Assembly: GCA_039707465.1 (NCBI GenBank)
Contig: CM077648.1
Span: 14,773,119-14,837,118, forward strand
Origin: Rhabdophis nuchalis
Taxonomy: Eukaryota > Chordata > Lepidosauria > Squamata > Natricidae
Reading direction: 5' to 3'
Length of the DNA: 64,000 bases
In this document: positions 51,905-62,531 of the stretch, piece after piece
How the letters are laid out: the number at the start of each line of letters is the position of its first letter
Numbering within the stretch: position 1 is the stretch's first letter
Notes under the pieces: generated by a model
The model's database searches: none
What the model was told of the DNA's origin: nothing
The model's input: the letters and a program-made list of their open reading frames with translations, nothing else
Program-made: the position numbers and the translations under genes

Positions 51905-54200
51905 GTTCTGATGGGTTCCAGGCGGCGCTTGGGCCACTTCCTGTACCCCTGACCCGCGCCCCGATGGAGGACCTCGTGGCCGCATGGAATACTGCGACCA
52001 CGGGAGCCTTGGATCGGGTCGCGCCCTTGCGGCCTCTCTTGCGGCGGCGAGCTACCCTGGCTCCTTGGTTTACCGAGGAGCTAAGGGGGATGAAACGCCA
52101 CAAGAGATGCCTAGAGAGAAGATGGAAGTCTACTCGATCTGAATCTGACCGGACACAGGTAAGAGCCCATTTACGGACTTACATTGTGGCGCTGAGAGTG
52201 GCCAAACGTCATCATTGTGCCACTCTCATAGCATCCGCAGAAAACCGCCCTGCCGCCCTGTTTAGGGTGACCCGCTCCCTCCTTCAACAGAGGGTGCGGG
52301 AAGCCCCGCTACAGGGTAGAGCAGAGGAATTTGTGATTTTTCTGCAGGAGAAAATCGCTCAGATACAGAACGAGCTAGCCCCCATTGATGGCCCAGTGGG
52401 ATGCCACGAGACAGATCTTGTTTGGGAGGAGTTTGACTCCGTTACTTCCGAGGATATGGACAGGTTGCGTGGGCGACTGCGAGCCACCACATGTTTATTG
52501 GACCCGTGTCCCTCCTGGCTTGTACTGACATCCTGGGAGGTGACACGAGGCTGGCTCCAAGAGGTTGTCAACGCTTCCTTAAGTGAGGGTTCCTTGCCTG
52601 CTTCCCTAAAAGAGGCTATGGTGAGGCCCCTCCTTAAGAAGCCCTCTTTGGATCCAGCTTTATTAACCAACTATCGTCCAGTCTCCAACCTTCCCTTCTT
52701 GGCGAAGGTTGTTGAGAGTGTGGTGGCACAACAGTTTCCCCGTCACCTGGAGGAAGTTGATTATCTAGACCCGCGCCAGTCCGGCTTTCGGCCCGGGCAT
52801 AGCACCGGGACGGCATTGGTCGCGTTGGTCGATGATCTCTGGAGGGCCAGAGATGGGGGTTGTTTCTCCATCCTGGTCCTATTAGACCTCTCGGCGGCTT
52901 TTGATACCATCGACCATGGTATCCTATTGCATCGGCTGGGGGGGTTGAGGGTGGGAGGCACCGTTTTACGGTGGTTCTCCTCCTACCTCTCTGGCCGATC
53001 GCAATTTGTGTTGACAGGAGAGCAGAGGTCGACCTCGAGACCCCTCACATGTGGGGTGCCTCAGGGGTCGGTCCTCTCGCCTCTCCTGTTTAACACATAT
53101 ATGAAGCCGCTGGGTGAGATCATCCGTGGTTTTGGGGTAGAGTACCATCTCTACGCTGATGACACTCAGCTGTATATATCTACCCCAAACCACCCCAACG
53201 ATGCCGTAGCGGTGATGTGCCAGTGCCTGGAAGCCGGACGGGTCTGGATGGTAAGAAACGGACTCAGGCTCAACCCGACCAAGACCGAGTGGCTGTGGTT
53301 TCCGGCTGCCCGATTCAACCAGCTGATTCCATCGCTGGCCATTGGGGGCAAACATCTTGCCCCAGTGGATGGGGCGCGCAACTTGGGTATCCTCCTGGAT
53401 GCCCGGCTGTCCATGGAAGATCAAGTGACAGCCGTGGCCAGGAGGGCGTTCTACCAGGTTCGCCTGGTTCGCCAGTTGCACCCCCTATTGGATCGGGACG
53501 CCCTTCGCACAGTCACTCATGCTCTCGTGACATCCCGACTGGACTATTGTAACTCTCTCTACATGGGGCTCCCCTTGAGGTGCACTCGGAGACTTCAGCT
53601 AGTCCAGAATGCAGCCGCGCGAGCAATTATGGGAACCTTAAGGTTTACCCATGTAACACCGCTCTTGTGCGAGCTGTACTGGCTGCCTGTCGTCTTCCGG
53701 GTGCGCTTCAAGGTTTTAGTTATCATCTTCAAAGCGCTCCATGGCTCGGGACCTAGCTATTTGCAGGATCGGATCCTGCCTCATACATCCACACGGCCAA
53801 TTCGCTCCCACAGAGAGGGACTTCTCCGGGTGCCGTCCACTAGACTTTGTCAGCGGGCGACGCCCAGGGGAAGGGCTCTCTCTGTGGCGGGCCCAGCCCT
53901 CTGGAATGACCTTCCCCCCGACATTAGAACAACTACGGACCTCCGCTCCTTCCGTCTAAAACTAAAAACATATCTGTTCTACTTGGCCGGCCTAGGGTAG
54001 TCTCTCGTCTATGGGATTGTTAATAATTTTAGATAGGGATTTTAGTATTTTAATTGGTAATTTTTAGCGCAGGGATATATTTAATTTGTTTTTATCATGT
54101 GTATGTGTATTTATTGTTTTATTCGCCCTGTGCACCGCTCCGAGTCCCTTTGGGGAGAGGGAGCGGTCAACAAATTAAATTATTGATTGATTATTGATTG
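51905..54200 (+). mobile_element. L2-clade LINE, 5'-truncated, intact RT frame
   Basis: Begins abruptly at GTTCTGATGGGTTCCAGGCG, equivalent to about 32048 in the first copy. RT frame to 54000, 3' UTR with GCACCGCTCCGAGTCCCTTT, and a tail of ATTG-type repeats (54175-54200). Confidence 0.9.
51964..54000 (+). CDS. L2-clade LINE ORF2: reverse transcriptase and C-terminus
   Basis: 678 codons without a stop, equivalent to residues 254-931 of the frame at 31344-34139 and very similar to it. RT motifs: NYRPVS, LDLSAAFDTIDH (about 307-318), GVPQGSVLSPLLFN and YADD (about 397-400), then the L2 C-terminal LWNDLPPDIR. The endonuclease domain is missing because of 5' truncation, so the copy should be immobile. 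The ATG at 51964 is simply the first in frame; the L2 reading frame itself is open from the truncation point. Sequence differences from the first copy are scattered single substitutions that keep the frame open, so both are young insertions of one family. Confidence 0.9.
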   Translation: MEDLVAAWNTATTGALDRVAPLRPLLRRRATLAPWFTEELRGMKRHKRCLERRWKSTRSESDRTQVRAHLRTYIVALRVAKRHHCATLIASAENRPAALFRVTRSLLQQRVREAPLQGRAEEFVIFLQEKIAQIQNELAPIDGPVGCHETDLVWEEFDSVTSEDMDRLRGRLRATTCLLDPCPSWLVLTSWEVTRGWLQEVVNASLSEGSLPASLKEAMVRPLLKKPSLDPALLTNYRPVSNLPFLAKVVESVVAQQFPRHLEEVDYLDPRQSGFRPGHSTGTALVALVDDLWRARDGGCFSILVLLDLSAAFDTIDHGILLHRLGGLRVGGTVLRWFSSYLSGRSQFVLTGEQRSTSRPLTCGVPQGSVLSPLLFNTYMKPLGEIIRGFGVEYHLYADDTQLYISTPNHPNDAVAVMCQCLEAGRVWMVRNGLRLNPTKTEWLWFPAARFNQLIPSLAIGGKHLAPVDGARNLGILLDARLSMEDQVTAVARRAFYQVRLVRQLHPLLDRDALRTVTHALVTSRLDYCNSLYMGLPLRCTRRLQLVQNAAARAIMGTLRFTHVTPLLCELYWLPVVFRVRFKVLVIIFKALHGSGPSYLQDRILPHTSTRPIRSHREGLLRVPSTRLCQRATPRGRALSVAGPALWNDLPPDIRTTTDLRSFRLKLKTYLFYLAGLG

Positions 54201-54710
54201 AGTTGTATTATGAATAGTTTTATCCCTGAATTTATTTAAGTGATTAAACCCTGGTGCCACAGGAACTCCAATGGACACCAAGAGTGTTGATTTTGGCATA
54301 TTTTCTGTCTGCTTTTAATAGATTGTTTTTTTTTATGGATAGAGAACTTTCCCAATAATTTCCTTCTTCGCAGTTATGATAGGACTGCCATAGAAAAACC
54401 TCCTGGTGGGAATTTTCTCATGAGATCTAGCAACAGGGCTAGTTTTACAAATAGCAAATGAGGTATATGGAGCTAGGAAAAGGAAAGTGCTATGAACATA
54501 CTAGCTTTTCTGAAGAAGGTGGCTTAAATTCGCCTCTAGACGAGATGGGAGGCATATAAATTAATTGGGTGGATGGACGGACGGATGGACAGACAAGACT
54601 CCTATTCAAAAGATTCATTTAAAATTTTACTTTTTCCCTAAGATCAAGAGGTGCAAGGGGAATCCAGGACACTGTTGCATTATGACGCTGCATCACGTGC
54701 TCAGCATTTC
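54201..54710. other. Unassigned sequence
   Basis: Contains a short GGATGGACGG-type repeat near 54570-54596. Nothing else recognised. Confidence 0.3.
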
Positions 54711-56012
54711 TGTTAGTGTAGACTGGTTCTGACCGGTTGGACACAAACAAGGAAGCTGGCATGGAAAGTTACCAGCACACCCTCTGACACCTAACACCTT
54801 GGAGAAAAGTTCCCACCTTCTTGCAACGTGCTAACTATCAACAAAGAGCATGTGACCCTTTTCTACTGTGTGAATTTCCTTTTATGGTCATGATTTGTGT
54901 ATTTGTTTACATGACGTTGCATGCTTAACCCTGCCTTCTGATAAAGTTAATAAAAAGGCCTGCGGACCTTTGTCCGTTGCGCAGTCCCATCCCGTTCAGA
55001 GAAGATCTGGTGTCGTGTTTCTTTTCTCCCTCATCCGTGGGCCTGGCCCGCCTGATAACGGCGTGAAAGTTATCACAACAGGACACCAATGTTGTGGCCC
55101 GCCAATGGCCAGCAGAGCTGGTGACAGATTCAGACAATGAGGAGGTTGGGGAGGAACATGGGCCAGTCCTGGAGTCTGGGGAAGGCTCTGATGAGGGCTC
55201 TGCATTGGAGGCAGAGATGGGACCAGGGCCGTCTGACAGTTATCAGATTTATTTATTTATTTATTAGATTTCTAGACCGCCCCCTCTCCCCGAAGGGACT
55301 CAGGGCGGTGTACAGGTAAAAAATTAAAATTATGACAATCAACAATACATATAAACTAAAATCGAATTAAATAATCCCCTGTACAAATTTATAAAAATTT
55401 AAAACTTAACCTTAAAACCTAATAACATAATTTAAAATTACAAACTGAGACGGGAAGCATGGAATTAGCCCAGGCCGGCTAGTTGAAACAGGTGGGTTTT
55501 GAGTTTCTGGCGGAAGGAGCGGAGGTCCGTGGTCGTTCTAATGTCAGGGGGAAGGTCATTCCAGAGGGTCGGGCCCATCACAGAGAAGGCCCTTCCCCTG
55601 GGCGTCGCCCGCTGGCATTGCCTAGATGCCTTTGGAATTGGATGTCAGTGGGGCAGAAGAACAGCTGGAGCCTGTTCCTGATGTGCACATGCGCAGAGCT
55701 GACAGGACAAGGGAACAGATAAGGAACAAGGGCCAACTCAGAGTAAAGGTACAGGTGGACGATGAAAGGCTCCTCCAATAGGGAATAAAGAGGAGTAAAA
55801 GGGGAGGGGAGTTTGCAGGAGACAATGAGTTCAATTCATTAGGGTGAAGATCTGTTCCTGATTTCTTGCCAAGTAATTGCTGCTACAGTGTGGCGTTTGG
55901 ACGATATGGGCCTAGCAACTCTCCAAGTCTGATAAAGGTTATGAAATCTCATGAAAGACTGTTGGTTGGGACTTTGCTGGAGAGCAGTGTAATAAAATGA
56001 TATATAACAATG
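54711..56012 (+). mobile_element. LTR-like retroelement sequence, split by an L2 fragment
   Basis: The stretch has LTR-like signals: AAGTTAATAAAAAGGCCTGC (AATAAA at about 54949) before TTGTCCGTTGCGCAG, and a second AATAAA at about 55785. It continues on both sides of the inserted L2 fragment. Terminal TG/CA and target duplications could not be fixed, and no gag, pol or env frame is present. Boundaries and class are uncertain. Confidence 0.4.
55246..55630 (-). mobile_element. L2 LINE 3' end
   Basis: (TTTA)n tail, then CCGCCCCCTCTCCCCGAAGG, GACTCAGGGCGG, and on the minus strand the C-terminal codons matching the L2 end (LWNDLPPDIR region at about 55530-55570). Confidence 0.85.
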
Positions 56013-56039
56013 GGAAAAAACATACTTTGGGGGTAAGAC

Positions 56040-56300
56040 ATCCCTAACACCCCTTGGGGGAGGGGTGCTCTGTTAAGATACAGCCTGTTGTGCCTTAAAA
56101 TGGCTTCTACTGTACTGCTGTAAAATGGCTTTTACTGTACAGCACAGTGGAGTTGCCATGGTAACGGCTTCACAGTACTCCACAAGGGGGCTCCTCTGGT
56201 AAGGGTCAAAATCCAACATTAGAAATTACATTTAGTCCAGACATTTCACCCCTATAAATAAATACCAGGGCAATGCCAGGTTATCAGCTAATATATAATG
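56040..56300 (-). repeat. Dispersed repeat (inverse copy of the 19178 family)
   Basis: Shares GATACAGCCTGTTGTGCCTT, CAGTACTCCACAAGGGGG and GGTTATCAGCTAATATAT with 19178-19450 in reverse. Confidence 0.55.
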
Positions 56301-57164
56301 AAACAAGGGAGAAGAATTTTCATATAACATTAATATAAAAGTAGTTCAGCCATTTAACACATTGCCATCAAGACCAGATGATCTTTGGGCTTTTTTTTTA
56401 ATGTTATGTTTTATTTGATTTTTAGCAAATTGTATTTCTAATATATTATGGGATCCAGGAAATGTCATTAGAGGGAGGTCTCTGACACCTTTGGCCAAAT
56501 ATTTTGCTTTCAAAGCCTCATTTTAGGATAGTTGTCCCCATTCCATCCCATCACAACTCGGTAAACAACTCTCGTAGCTGTATGCTGGTTGGAGCAGTTT
56601 GAGTGTGCAATAATCATAATAATAATAATAAAATTTCTACTGGAGCCACAGTTGTTATTCCCACTGGGGAAATAGGTTGAACAGCCCTGTGCTTGTCTAT
56701 TCTTGTGCCTGGAAAAAGGTGCAAGTATGAACTTTTCAGACTGCAGGAGGTGACCTAGCAGTTGAATGGCTACGATACTTTGAGCAAGCATTATTTGACT
56801 TAGCCTATTATCACCAAGATTATAGGCACTGTGCTGTACAACTCCTTATTTCTGTAGTGGAACTTGTTCCCATCTATTAATTCCACACTCCTCTTGGAGG
56901 CTTTCTCTCCCTTACTACCAGATCTCTTCGGTATGCAAGAGGAGGAACGTAGGTGTCCTTCATTGACAAAGGTATGGCAGAAATACGAAGATGGAATAAT
57001 CCAGATGATTGATACACAGGAGGATGAAATGAGATAAAAATGAGGATGCCCTGTATGTAGTTAATTACATGAATGGCATCTTCTTTGCCCACATGCAGCA
57101 GTGTGCATGTGGGCATTGTTTAAGCCGAGGCAATAGAAAAAAAAAGAAGGGCTCTGAGTTGCAA
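56301..57164. other. Unassigned sequence
   Basis: About 860 bp with an (AAT)n run near 56610. No gene or exon recognised. Confidence 0.3.
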
Positions 57165-57352
57165 AATTAGAATAACAGAATTGGAAGGGACCTTGGAGGT
57201 CTTCTAGTCCAGGGGTCTCCAACCTTTGCAACTTTAAGTCTGAAGGACTTCAGCTCCCAGACTTCTCCAGCCAGCAAAGCTGGGAGCTGAAGTCCTTCAG
57301 ACTTAAAGTTGCAAAGGTTGGAGACCCCTGTTCTAGTCCAACCCCCTGGGAA
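57165..57352 (-). mobile_element. CR1/L3-like 3' end fragment, split by a palindromic MITE
   Basis: AGAATTGGAAGGGACCTTGG and TTCTAGTC, interrupted, then CAACCCCCTGGG. Confidence 0.7.
57210..57330. mobile_element. Palindromic hAT MITE with perfect TSD
   Basis: CAGGGGTCTCCAACCTTTGC left and its inverse right. TTCTAGTC at 57202-57209 and 57331-57338. Compared with 26404-26536 a dozen bases at the turn are missing. Confidence 0.95.
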
Positions 57353-58504
57353 AGAGTAGAGCAAGGATCATTGCTCCTTTTTTTCCATGGTATTCCTGAA
57401 GGAGCTGAACAGTTCCAGAAAAAGTTGTCCGTCAATCTGATTACAAGGATCCGTGTGAGAGACTAAATGTGTCTGAAAATGCTGAATTTTTGCACAGGGT
57501 GTATCCGAAATATCTACAAATGACATCTTTTGAGATATTTGTGAAAATGGTCTCTTCATCCAGGTCTTCCCTGAATGCCAAAATAGTTTTGTTTTCTGCT
57601 TCATTTACATGTTTTGTACTGTTTTAATGTGCTAGTTTCATTTTAGTTATTTATAGTGAATCACTTTGAAATTTCGAAATAGCTGTAGCCTGTATATAAA
57701 TATATGTAGTTATAATAATTTATCTTTAGGGTAAAACTTTAGAATAATATTATGAGTTTTTCTTGATAAGCATTTTATTCCTGAAAAAAACATGGAAATT
57801 GAAAAGAAAATGAACGAAGCACTAAAATGAATACTGGAATAATGGAGTTGACTGTCGTGAAATGGGCAATAAATAAATAAATAAATGATAATTAATAAAT
57901 AATAAATAAATTCATTTAACCCAGTCTTTTCCAACCAAAGCCCTTTTAGATATGTAGACTTCAACTCTCAAAAGTCCACACCAATGTGTCCAATGCTGAA
58001 GAATATGGGAATTGAAGTCTATGCAGCTGGAGACAGCTCAAATCGAAGAAGGCTAATTCATTCAACCTTTATTTTTTATAGTTGATAATTGCCCTAATTT
58101 TATTTAAACATCTTTAATGAAGAACACTCTACCATTTCCTGAGACAATCTTCTTCAAAGCTTATCAGCACTTATAATTGGGAAATTGCTTCTAAAGTTTA
58201 GCTAAAATTTGTCCCCAGTTTTTTTACTTGAAGAACAACAAATTTGATTCATTCTCTTATTTTTTCAACGCATTATTTGAACACAGTTATTTCTCTTCTT
58301 AATGTTTTAATCTTGGACAATCAGACTTTTGTTGTTTTAGACCAAATACATTCAACCTTTGGCTTTGGCTTCCTGACATTCTAAATACAAATTCTTAACA
58401 ATTCTGCTCTCTGGATGTGACCACATGTACAAGGAATTTTATAGTCTTCCCTGTTAAGTATGTACAAATTTTTAAAGTTTGAAAATAGATTTATATATAC
58501 ATGT
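57353..58504. other. 1.15 kb of unassigned sequence
   Basis: Contains an (AAAT)n-like stretch at 57868-57912 and an imperfect inverse pair around CTTCAACTCTC / GAATTGAAGTC (57950-58030). No gene recognised. Confidence 0.3.
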
Positions 58505-58579
58505 ATGTAAGGGGTTCTCTGCCCGGTTGCTGGGTGGGCGTGGCCATGGTGGGCATGGCCTAGTTGGCCTCCTGTACCA

Positions 58580-58617
<38 letters not shown>

Positions 58618-58907
58618 CCTCCCTGGGCTCCAGAGGCTTTCCTTGAGCCTCCGATAGGGCAAAAACGGCCTCTCCAGGCTCTAGAGGCCCTCTGTTTCCT
58701 TCTCGAACTTCTGGTAGGCCCATTTTCACCCTCCCCGAGCCTCCGCGTGTGCCCTGCACTTACCTGCATCCAAAATAGGTCCTGGGAGCGGAGAGGCAGG
58801 GTGGGCAGGGCCAGCCAGCAGTGGGATTTGGGGGTTCTCCAAACTGCACAGAATCTTAGCTAGAGGTTCTCCCGAACCCCTGCAAACCCCCAGCAGCCCA
58901 CCACGAT
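58505..58907. mobile_element. hAT-type MITE with (TG)n tract
   Basis: Ends CCCCCAGCAGCCCACCACG. The body has the GGGTGGGCGTGGCC and CCTCCCTGGGCTCCAGAGGC modules of the 44120 element. A (TG)n run is at 58582-58612. The left end is uncertain. Confidence 0.55.
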
Positions 58908-59379
58908 GCATGTCCTATTCAACTAGCCCTGGTATCTGGATGATGGGGAAGGGGACAGTGGCATTTTGTACAAATTCCAAAACTGTGTTGCCCCCAGCCA
59001 ACACATGTCTGATTTTTAAAATGCTAAGTAGAGCCAGGCGTAGCTCGGACTTGGATGGATAGAAGATCATGAAAACATCTTAGGAAGTAAAAAATCAATT
59101 CCTGAAGAAAGGAATGGCAAATCACTTACGTATTGTTGCCATGAAAACAAGAGGTTTACATCAATAACCAGGGTTTCAGCCCACGAATTAACCCAAGAAC
59201 ACCACAAATATATCCAGTTAAGCCAAATGCCTTACTCAACTAATTCCCCTATCCCATGTTGTGAAAACTACTTTTACTCAGGTTTCATTGTTTCTTTTAA
59301 TGTCTGTGATTGAGATCAACTGCTAGGGAGATCTTACAAAAACATTGTGTCCTGGCAATTTTCGTTTCCCCACACTCTC
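58908..59379. other. Unassigned sequence
   Basis: Contains CTAAGTAGAGCCAGGCGTAG and CACTTACGTATTGTTGCCAT, perhaps part of the BovB unit to the right. Not certain. Confidence 0.3.
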
Positions 59380-59908
59380 TTACTTGCTCCCAGGAAGGAA
59401 GGCTGTGGCAAATCTAATCAGAATACTAAAAAGCAGAGACATCACCCTGCCAACAAAAGTCCGTATAGTCAAGGCTATGGTTTTCCCAGTTGCATGTATG
59501 GCTGTGAAGGTTGGACCATAAGAATTCTTTGGCTGAGCGCCAAAGAATTGAGGCCTTTGAACTATGGTGTTGAAGAAGACTCCTGTGTGTCCCAACCGGT
59601 CAGTCCTAGAGGAGATCAACCCTGACTGCTCTTTAGAAGGCCAGATCCTGAAGGGGAAACTCAAACACTTTGGCCACCTAATGAGAAGGAAGGACTCCCT
59701 GGAGAAGAGCCTCATGCTGGGAAGGATTGAGGGCAAAAGAAGAAGGGAATGACAGAGAATGAGGTGGCTGGATGGAGTCACCGAAGCAGTTGGCATGAGC
59801 TTAAATGGACTCCAGAGGATGATAGAGGACAGAAAGGCCTGGAGGAATGTTGTCCATGGGGTCACAATGGGTCGGACACAACTTTGCAACTAACAATAAC
59901 AATAAACA
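59380..59908 (+). mobile_element. BovB (RTE-clade) LINE 3' end
   Basis: Coding remnant of the ORF2 C-terminus to the terminal CACAATGGGTCGGACACAAC, with a short AACAAT tail at 59889-59906. RTE-BovB identity rests on the typical last ~200 codons (LEEINPDCSLEGQILKGKLK, FGHLMRRKDSL, CPWGHNGSDTT). Confidence 0.85.
59564..59890 (+). pseudogene. BovB ORF2 C-terminal remnant
   Basis: Frame one from 59564 reads VLEEINPDCSLEGQILKGKL and HFGHLMRRKDSLEKSLMLGR to a break at about 59750. A second frame then carries W(T)PEDDRGQKGLEECCPWGH and NGSDTTLQL. The two frames together match the end of BovB ORF2, so a frameshift has broken it. Endonuclease and RT are missing. Confidence 0.75.
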
Positions 59909-60744
59909 TCCTCTCACATGGCCACACATGGCCAATTTGTCTGAAGAACCATTTTCTTCTTCTAGAAAGAAAATAACCATGGATATTGATATCTGTGAGA
60001 ATTGAAAACATGGCCTCTGATTAACCAAATGAGTCATCCAAGTTCTTATGGTTCTGGCATACAAAAGTAAATTGGTTAACTGGGAGAAGGAATGGTGAAG
60101 TTGATTGTGTCATACAAACAAGGCAGTGTTTCCCCACCCAATGATGCATCAGTCCGTCTCTTGAAGCTGCAGAGATGAGCTTCCTCCATTGTGAAGTTTT
60201 GTTGATGGGATCATGGGTAAGTAAATCACTACAAATAGTGACATAGGCTGTTGTTGATCACAGAGGGTGAATCAGACTTGACAGGGTTGTACCAGGAAAT
60301 AATTCGGAGGGTTTTTCCTGGGCAAAGTTCTAAAAATGAAATCTTTATTTTTCTATTGAAATGAGTCTATTGGCAACCTGTTTGTAGGTCCAGATACTAA
60401 TTTTATTCGAGCATGTTGTTACTTGAGCTTATGGTTGTGTCTGAATCTGTCTCAGAAGCATGGTGCAGATTGTGCATCGTTTGTGTTCAGAATCCTTGCG
60501 GAACTGTGCAAAACCAAAGCTGTCTTTGTATTCTGTCTTATATTTTAGCATAAACCTAGCTGTTGGTGAGATTTTTGTTTTATTTTATGCTGCTGTTGTT
60601 GTTGTTTTTAAATAGTGATTAATAATGTAACCCAGTTATTCTCAAATCATCTCGTCTTGTTAGTTTTACATAGTTTTATTTGGTGGTGTCAGGATTGAAT
60701 GCAAGACCCATTGCATGCAGAATTGGGCCTTGCCTGTGAACTAT
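59909..60744. other. Unassigned sequence
   Basis: Lies between the two BovB copies. No gene recognised. Confidence 0.3.
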
Positions 60745-61130
60745 TTGTTGTTGCTGTTAGTTGTGAAGTCATGTCCAACCCATCACGACTCCAGGCCTTC
60801 CTGTCCTCTACAATCCTCTGGAGTCCATTTAAGCTCATGCCTACTGCTTTGGTGACTCCATCCAGCCACCTAATTCCCTATTGTCCCTTTCTTCTTTTGC
60901 CCTCCATCGTTCCCAGCATGAGGCTCTTCTCCAGTGAGTCCTTCCTTCTCGTTAGGTGGCCAAATTATTTAAGTTTCATCTTCAGGATTTGGCCTTCTAA
61001 ATAGCAGTCAGGGTTGATCTCCTCTAGGACTGACCATGATTGGATCGTCTTGCAATCCAAGGGATTTGCAGGAGTCTTCTCCAACACCAGAGTTCAAAGG
61101 CTTCCATTCTTTGGCGCTCAGCTGTGAACT
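60745..61130 (-). mobile_element. BovB (RTE-clade) LINE 3' end, opposite orientation
   Basis: The 3' tail is at the left (TGTTGTTGCTGTTAGTTGTG), then GTCATGTCCAACCCATCACG, TCCATTTAAGCTCATGCC and TTCTCGTTAGGTGGCCAAAT, the inverse of the copy at 59.4-59.9 kb. Confidence 0.85.
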
Positions 61131-61220
61131 ATGCCCCTTCCCAAAACATTGCACTGTTTGTATAGAAAGCATGGAACTGCATCGTATTCTCTCGATGATA
61201 TGCCTAATGTCATTTTAGGA

Positions 61221-61416
61221 CAATGGTTCTCAACCCGTGGGTCGGGACCCCTTTGTGGGGTCAAACAACCCTTTCACAGGGGTCACCTAAGACCGTTGGA
61301 AAACATATATTTTTGAAAAAATACTGAAAACATAAAATAATTTTATGGTTGGGGGTCACCACAACATGAGGAACTGTATTAAAGGGTTGTGGCATTTAGA
61401 AGGCTGAGACCCACTG
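61221..61416. mobile_element. SPIN-like hAT MITE with perfect TSD
   Basis: CAATGGTTCTCAACCCGTGG left, GGCTGAGACCCACTG right. TTTTAGGA at 61213-61220 and 61417-61424. The interior (CCTTTCACAGGGGTCACCTA, TTATGGTTGGGGGTCACCAC) matches the pattern I recall for SPIN-type non-autonomous hAT elements. Confidence 0.75.
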
Positions 61417-61539
61417 TTTTAGGAGAATAAAAAAGACTTAGTATTAGTGGAATGAAAATAACAGATCTATTCTTTAACAAGTAACTTTCTAAAAATCTCC
61501 CAATTTCTGTTCTATTTGGTTGTGGCTTATCTAGCATGG

Positions 61540-61715
61540 TAGTGATACTCAAACTGTGGTCTGTGGATCCTTGGGGCACCCGCAGCGTCATCACAGTCAG
61601 TCTGCGAAGTTTTGAAGAAATGTTATGGTTTGTATTTTGAGTTAAGCCTTGACAATGGCAACAAAAGGTTTTTAAGGGGAGGCATCTGTAGTGAAGAAGA
61701 GGTTGAGAACCGCTA
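61540..61715. mobile_element. Second hAT-type MITE (GGTTGAGAACCGC end)
   Basis: TAGTGATACTCAAACTGTGG left, AAGAGGTTGAGAACCGCTA right. Flanks TAGCATGG and TAATATGG agree at 6 of 8. Confidence 0.55.
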
Positions 61716-61723
61716 TAATATGG

Positions 61724-62224
61724 CATTATGGGGATTCTGTATCTTCTACCATTTGTGGGAGCTAAAAAGGATGGCGCCTTAATCATCTGCAAGCTAGACC
61801 AAATGAAGGTGGAGCCAAACATAAAGTAATTATCATCAAAATAAGCACAGTCTGGATATATGAGGGACTTTTAATTAAGAAAGTCAATGCATATTATTAA
61901 GAAAAACCATTAACATATACAGTAGATCCCTTCCTTATTTTTCCAGTATACCTTAGTCATTTGGCCTTTAACTTCATTCCCCTCAATTTTCTGGAGGCAT
62001 GTAAAGGAGAAATTGCTGAAATGCCAGTACTTGGGGACCGCTTATCCCTCATCCTTAGATCTTGTTCTCCTCACCTACATCTTAATTTTACTTATGTCAG
62101 ACGTGACCCAGCAATCATAGTGACGTGAATTGCCATTGAGTGAGAAGTATCTAAGACCACTGTAGAACAAAACTGGAAACTTGATGATTGGTCTAAAGGC
62201 AGACTTTGATCAATTCTGGGTTAC
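61724..62224. other. Unassigned sequence
   Basis: Nothing recognised. Confidence 0.3.
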
Positions 62225-62232
62225 AACATACC

Positions 62233-62523
62233 CAGTGGTGGGCTGCAACCAGTTTAACAACCGGTCCAGTGATTGTGCGATTCGCAAGTACCTAACGTGC
62301 TTGCGTGCAGTGTTCAAAATACAGCAATTTGAAGCTCAGCTGCTTACTTTCTAAGGCAGCCCTGATAAGTAGAACAGCAGAGGCGTAGAAATCAGCTGTG
62401 CTGCACGAATCAGCTGAGCCAGAAAGAAGGAAATATAGGGCGGGAGTGAGTGGGCAGGGCGAGCTGATCATCCAAACTACTGGTTTCCCTGAACCGGTCC
62501 AAATTGGCCGTAGCCCACCACTG
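62233..62523. mobile_element. hAT-type MITE (GTGGGCTGCAACC family)
   Basis: CAGTGGTGGGCTGCAACCAG left, TTGGCCGTAGCCCACCACTG right. Flanks AACATACC and AAGATACC agree at 7 of 8. Confidence 0.8.
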
Positions 62524-62531
62524 AAGATACC

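Noticed and set aside
54895..55205. Short frames read as possible retroviral protein
   Set aside because: 70-81 codons only, no gag/pol/env motif; the region looks like LTR sequence.
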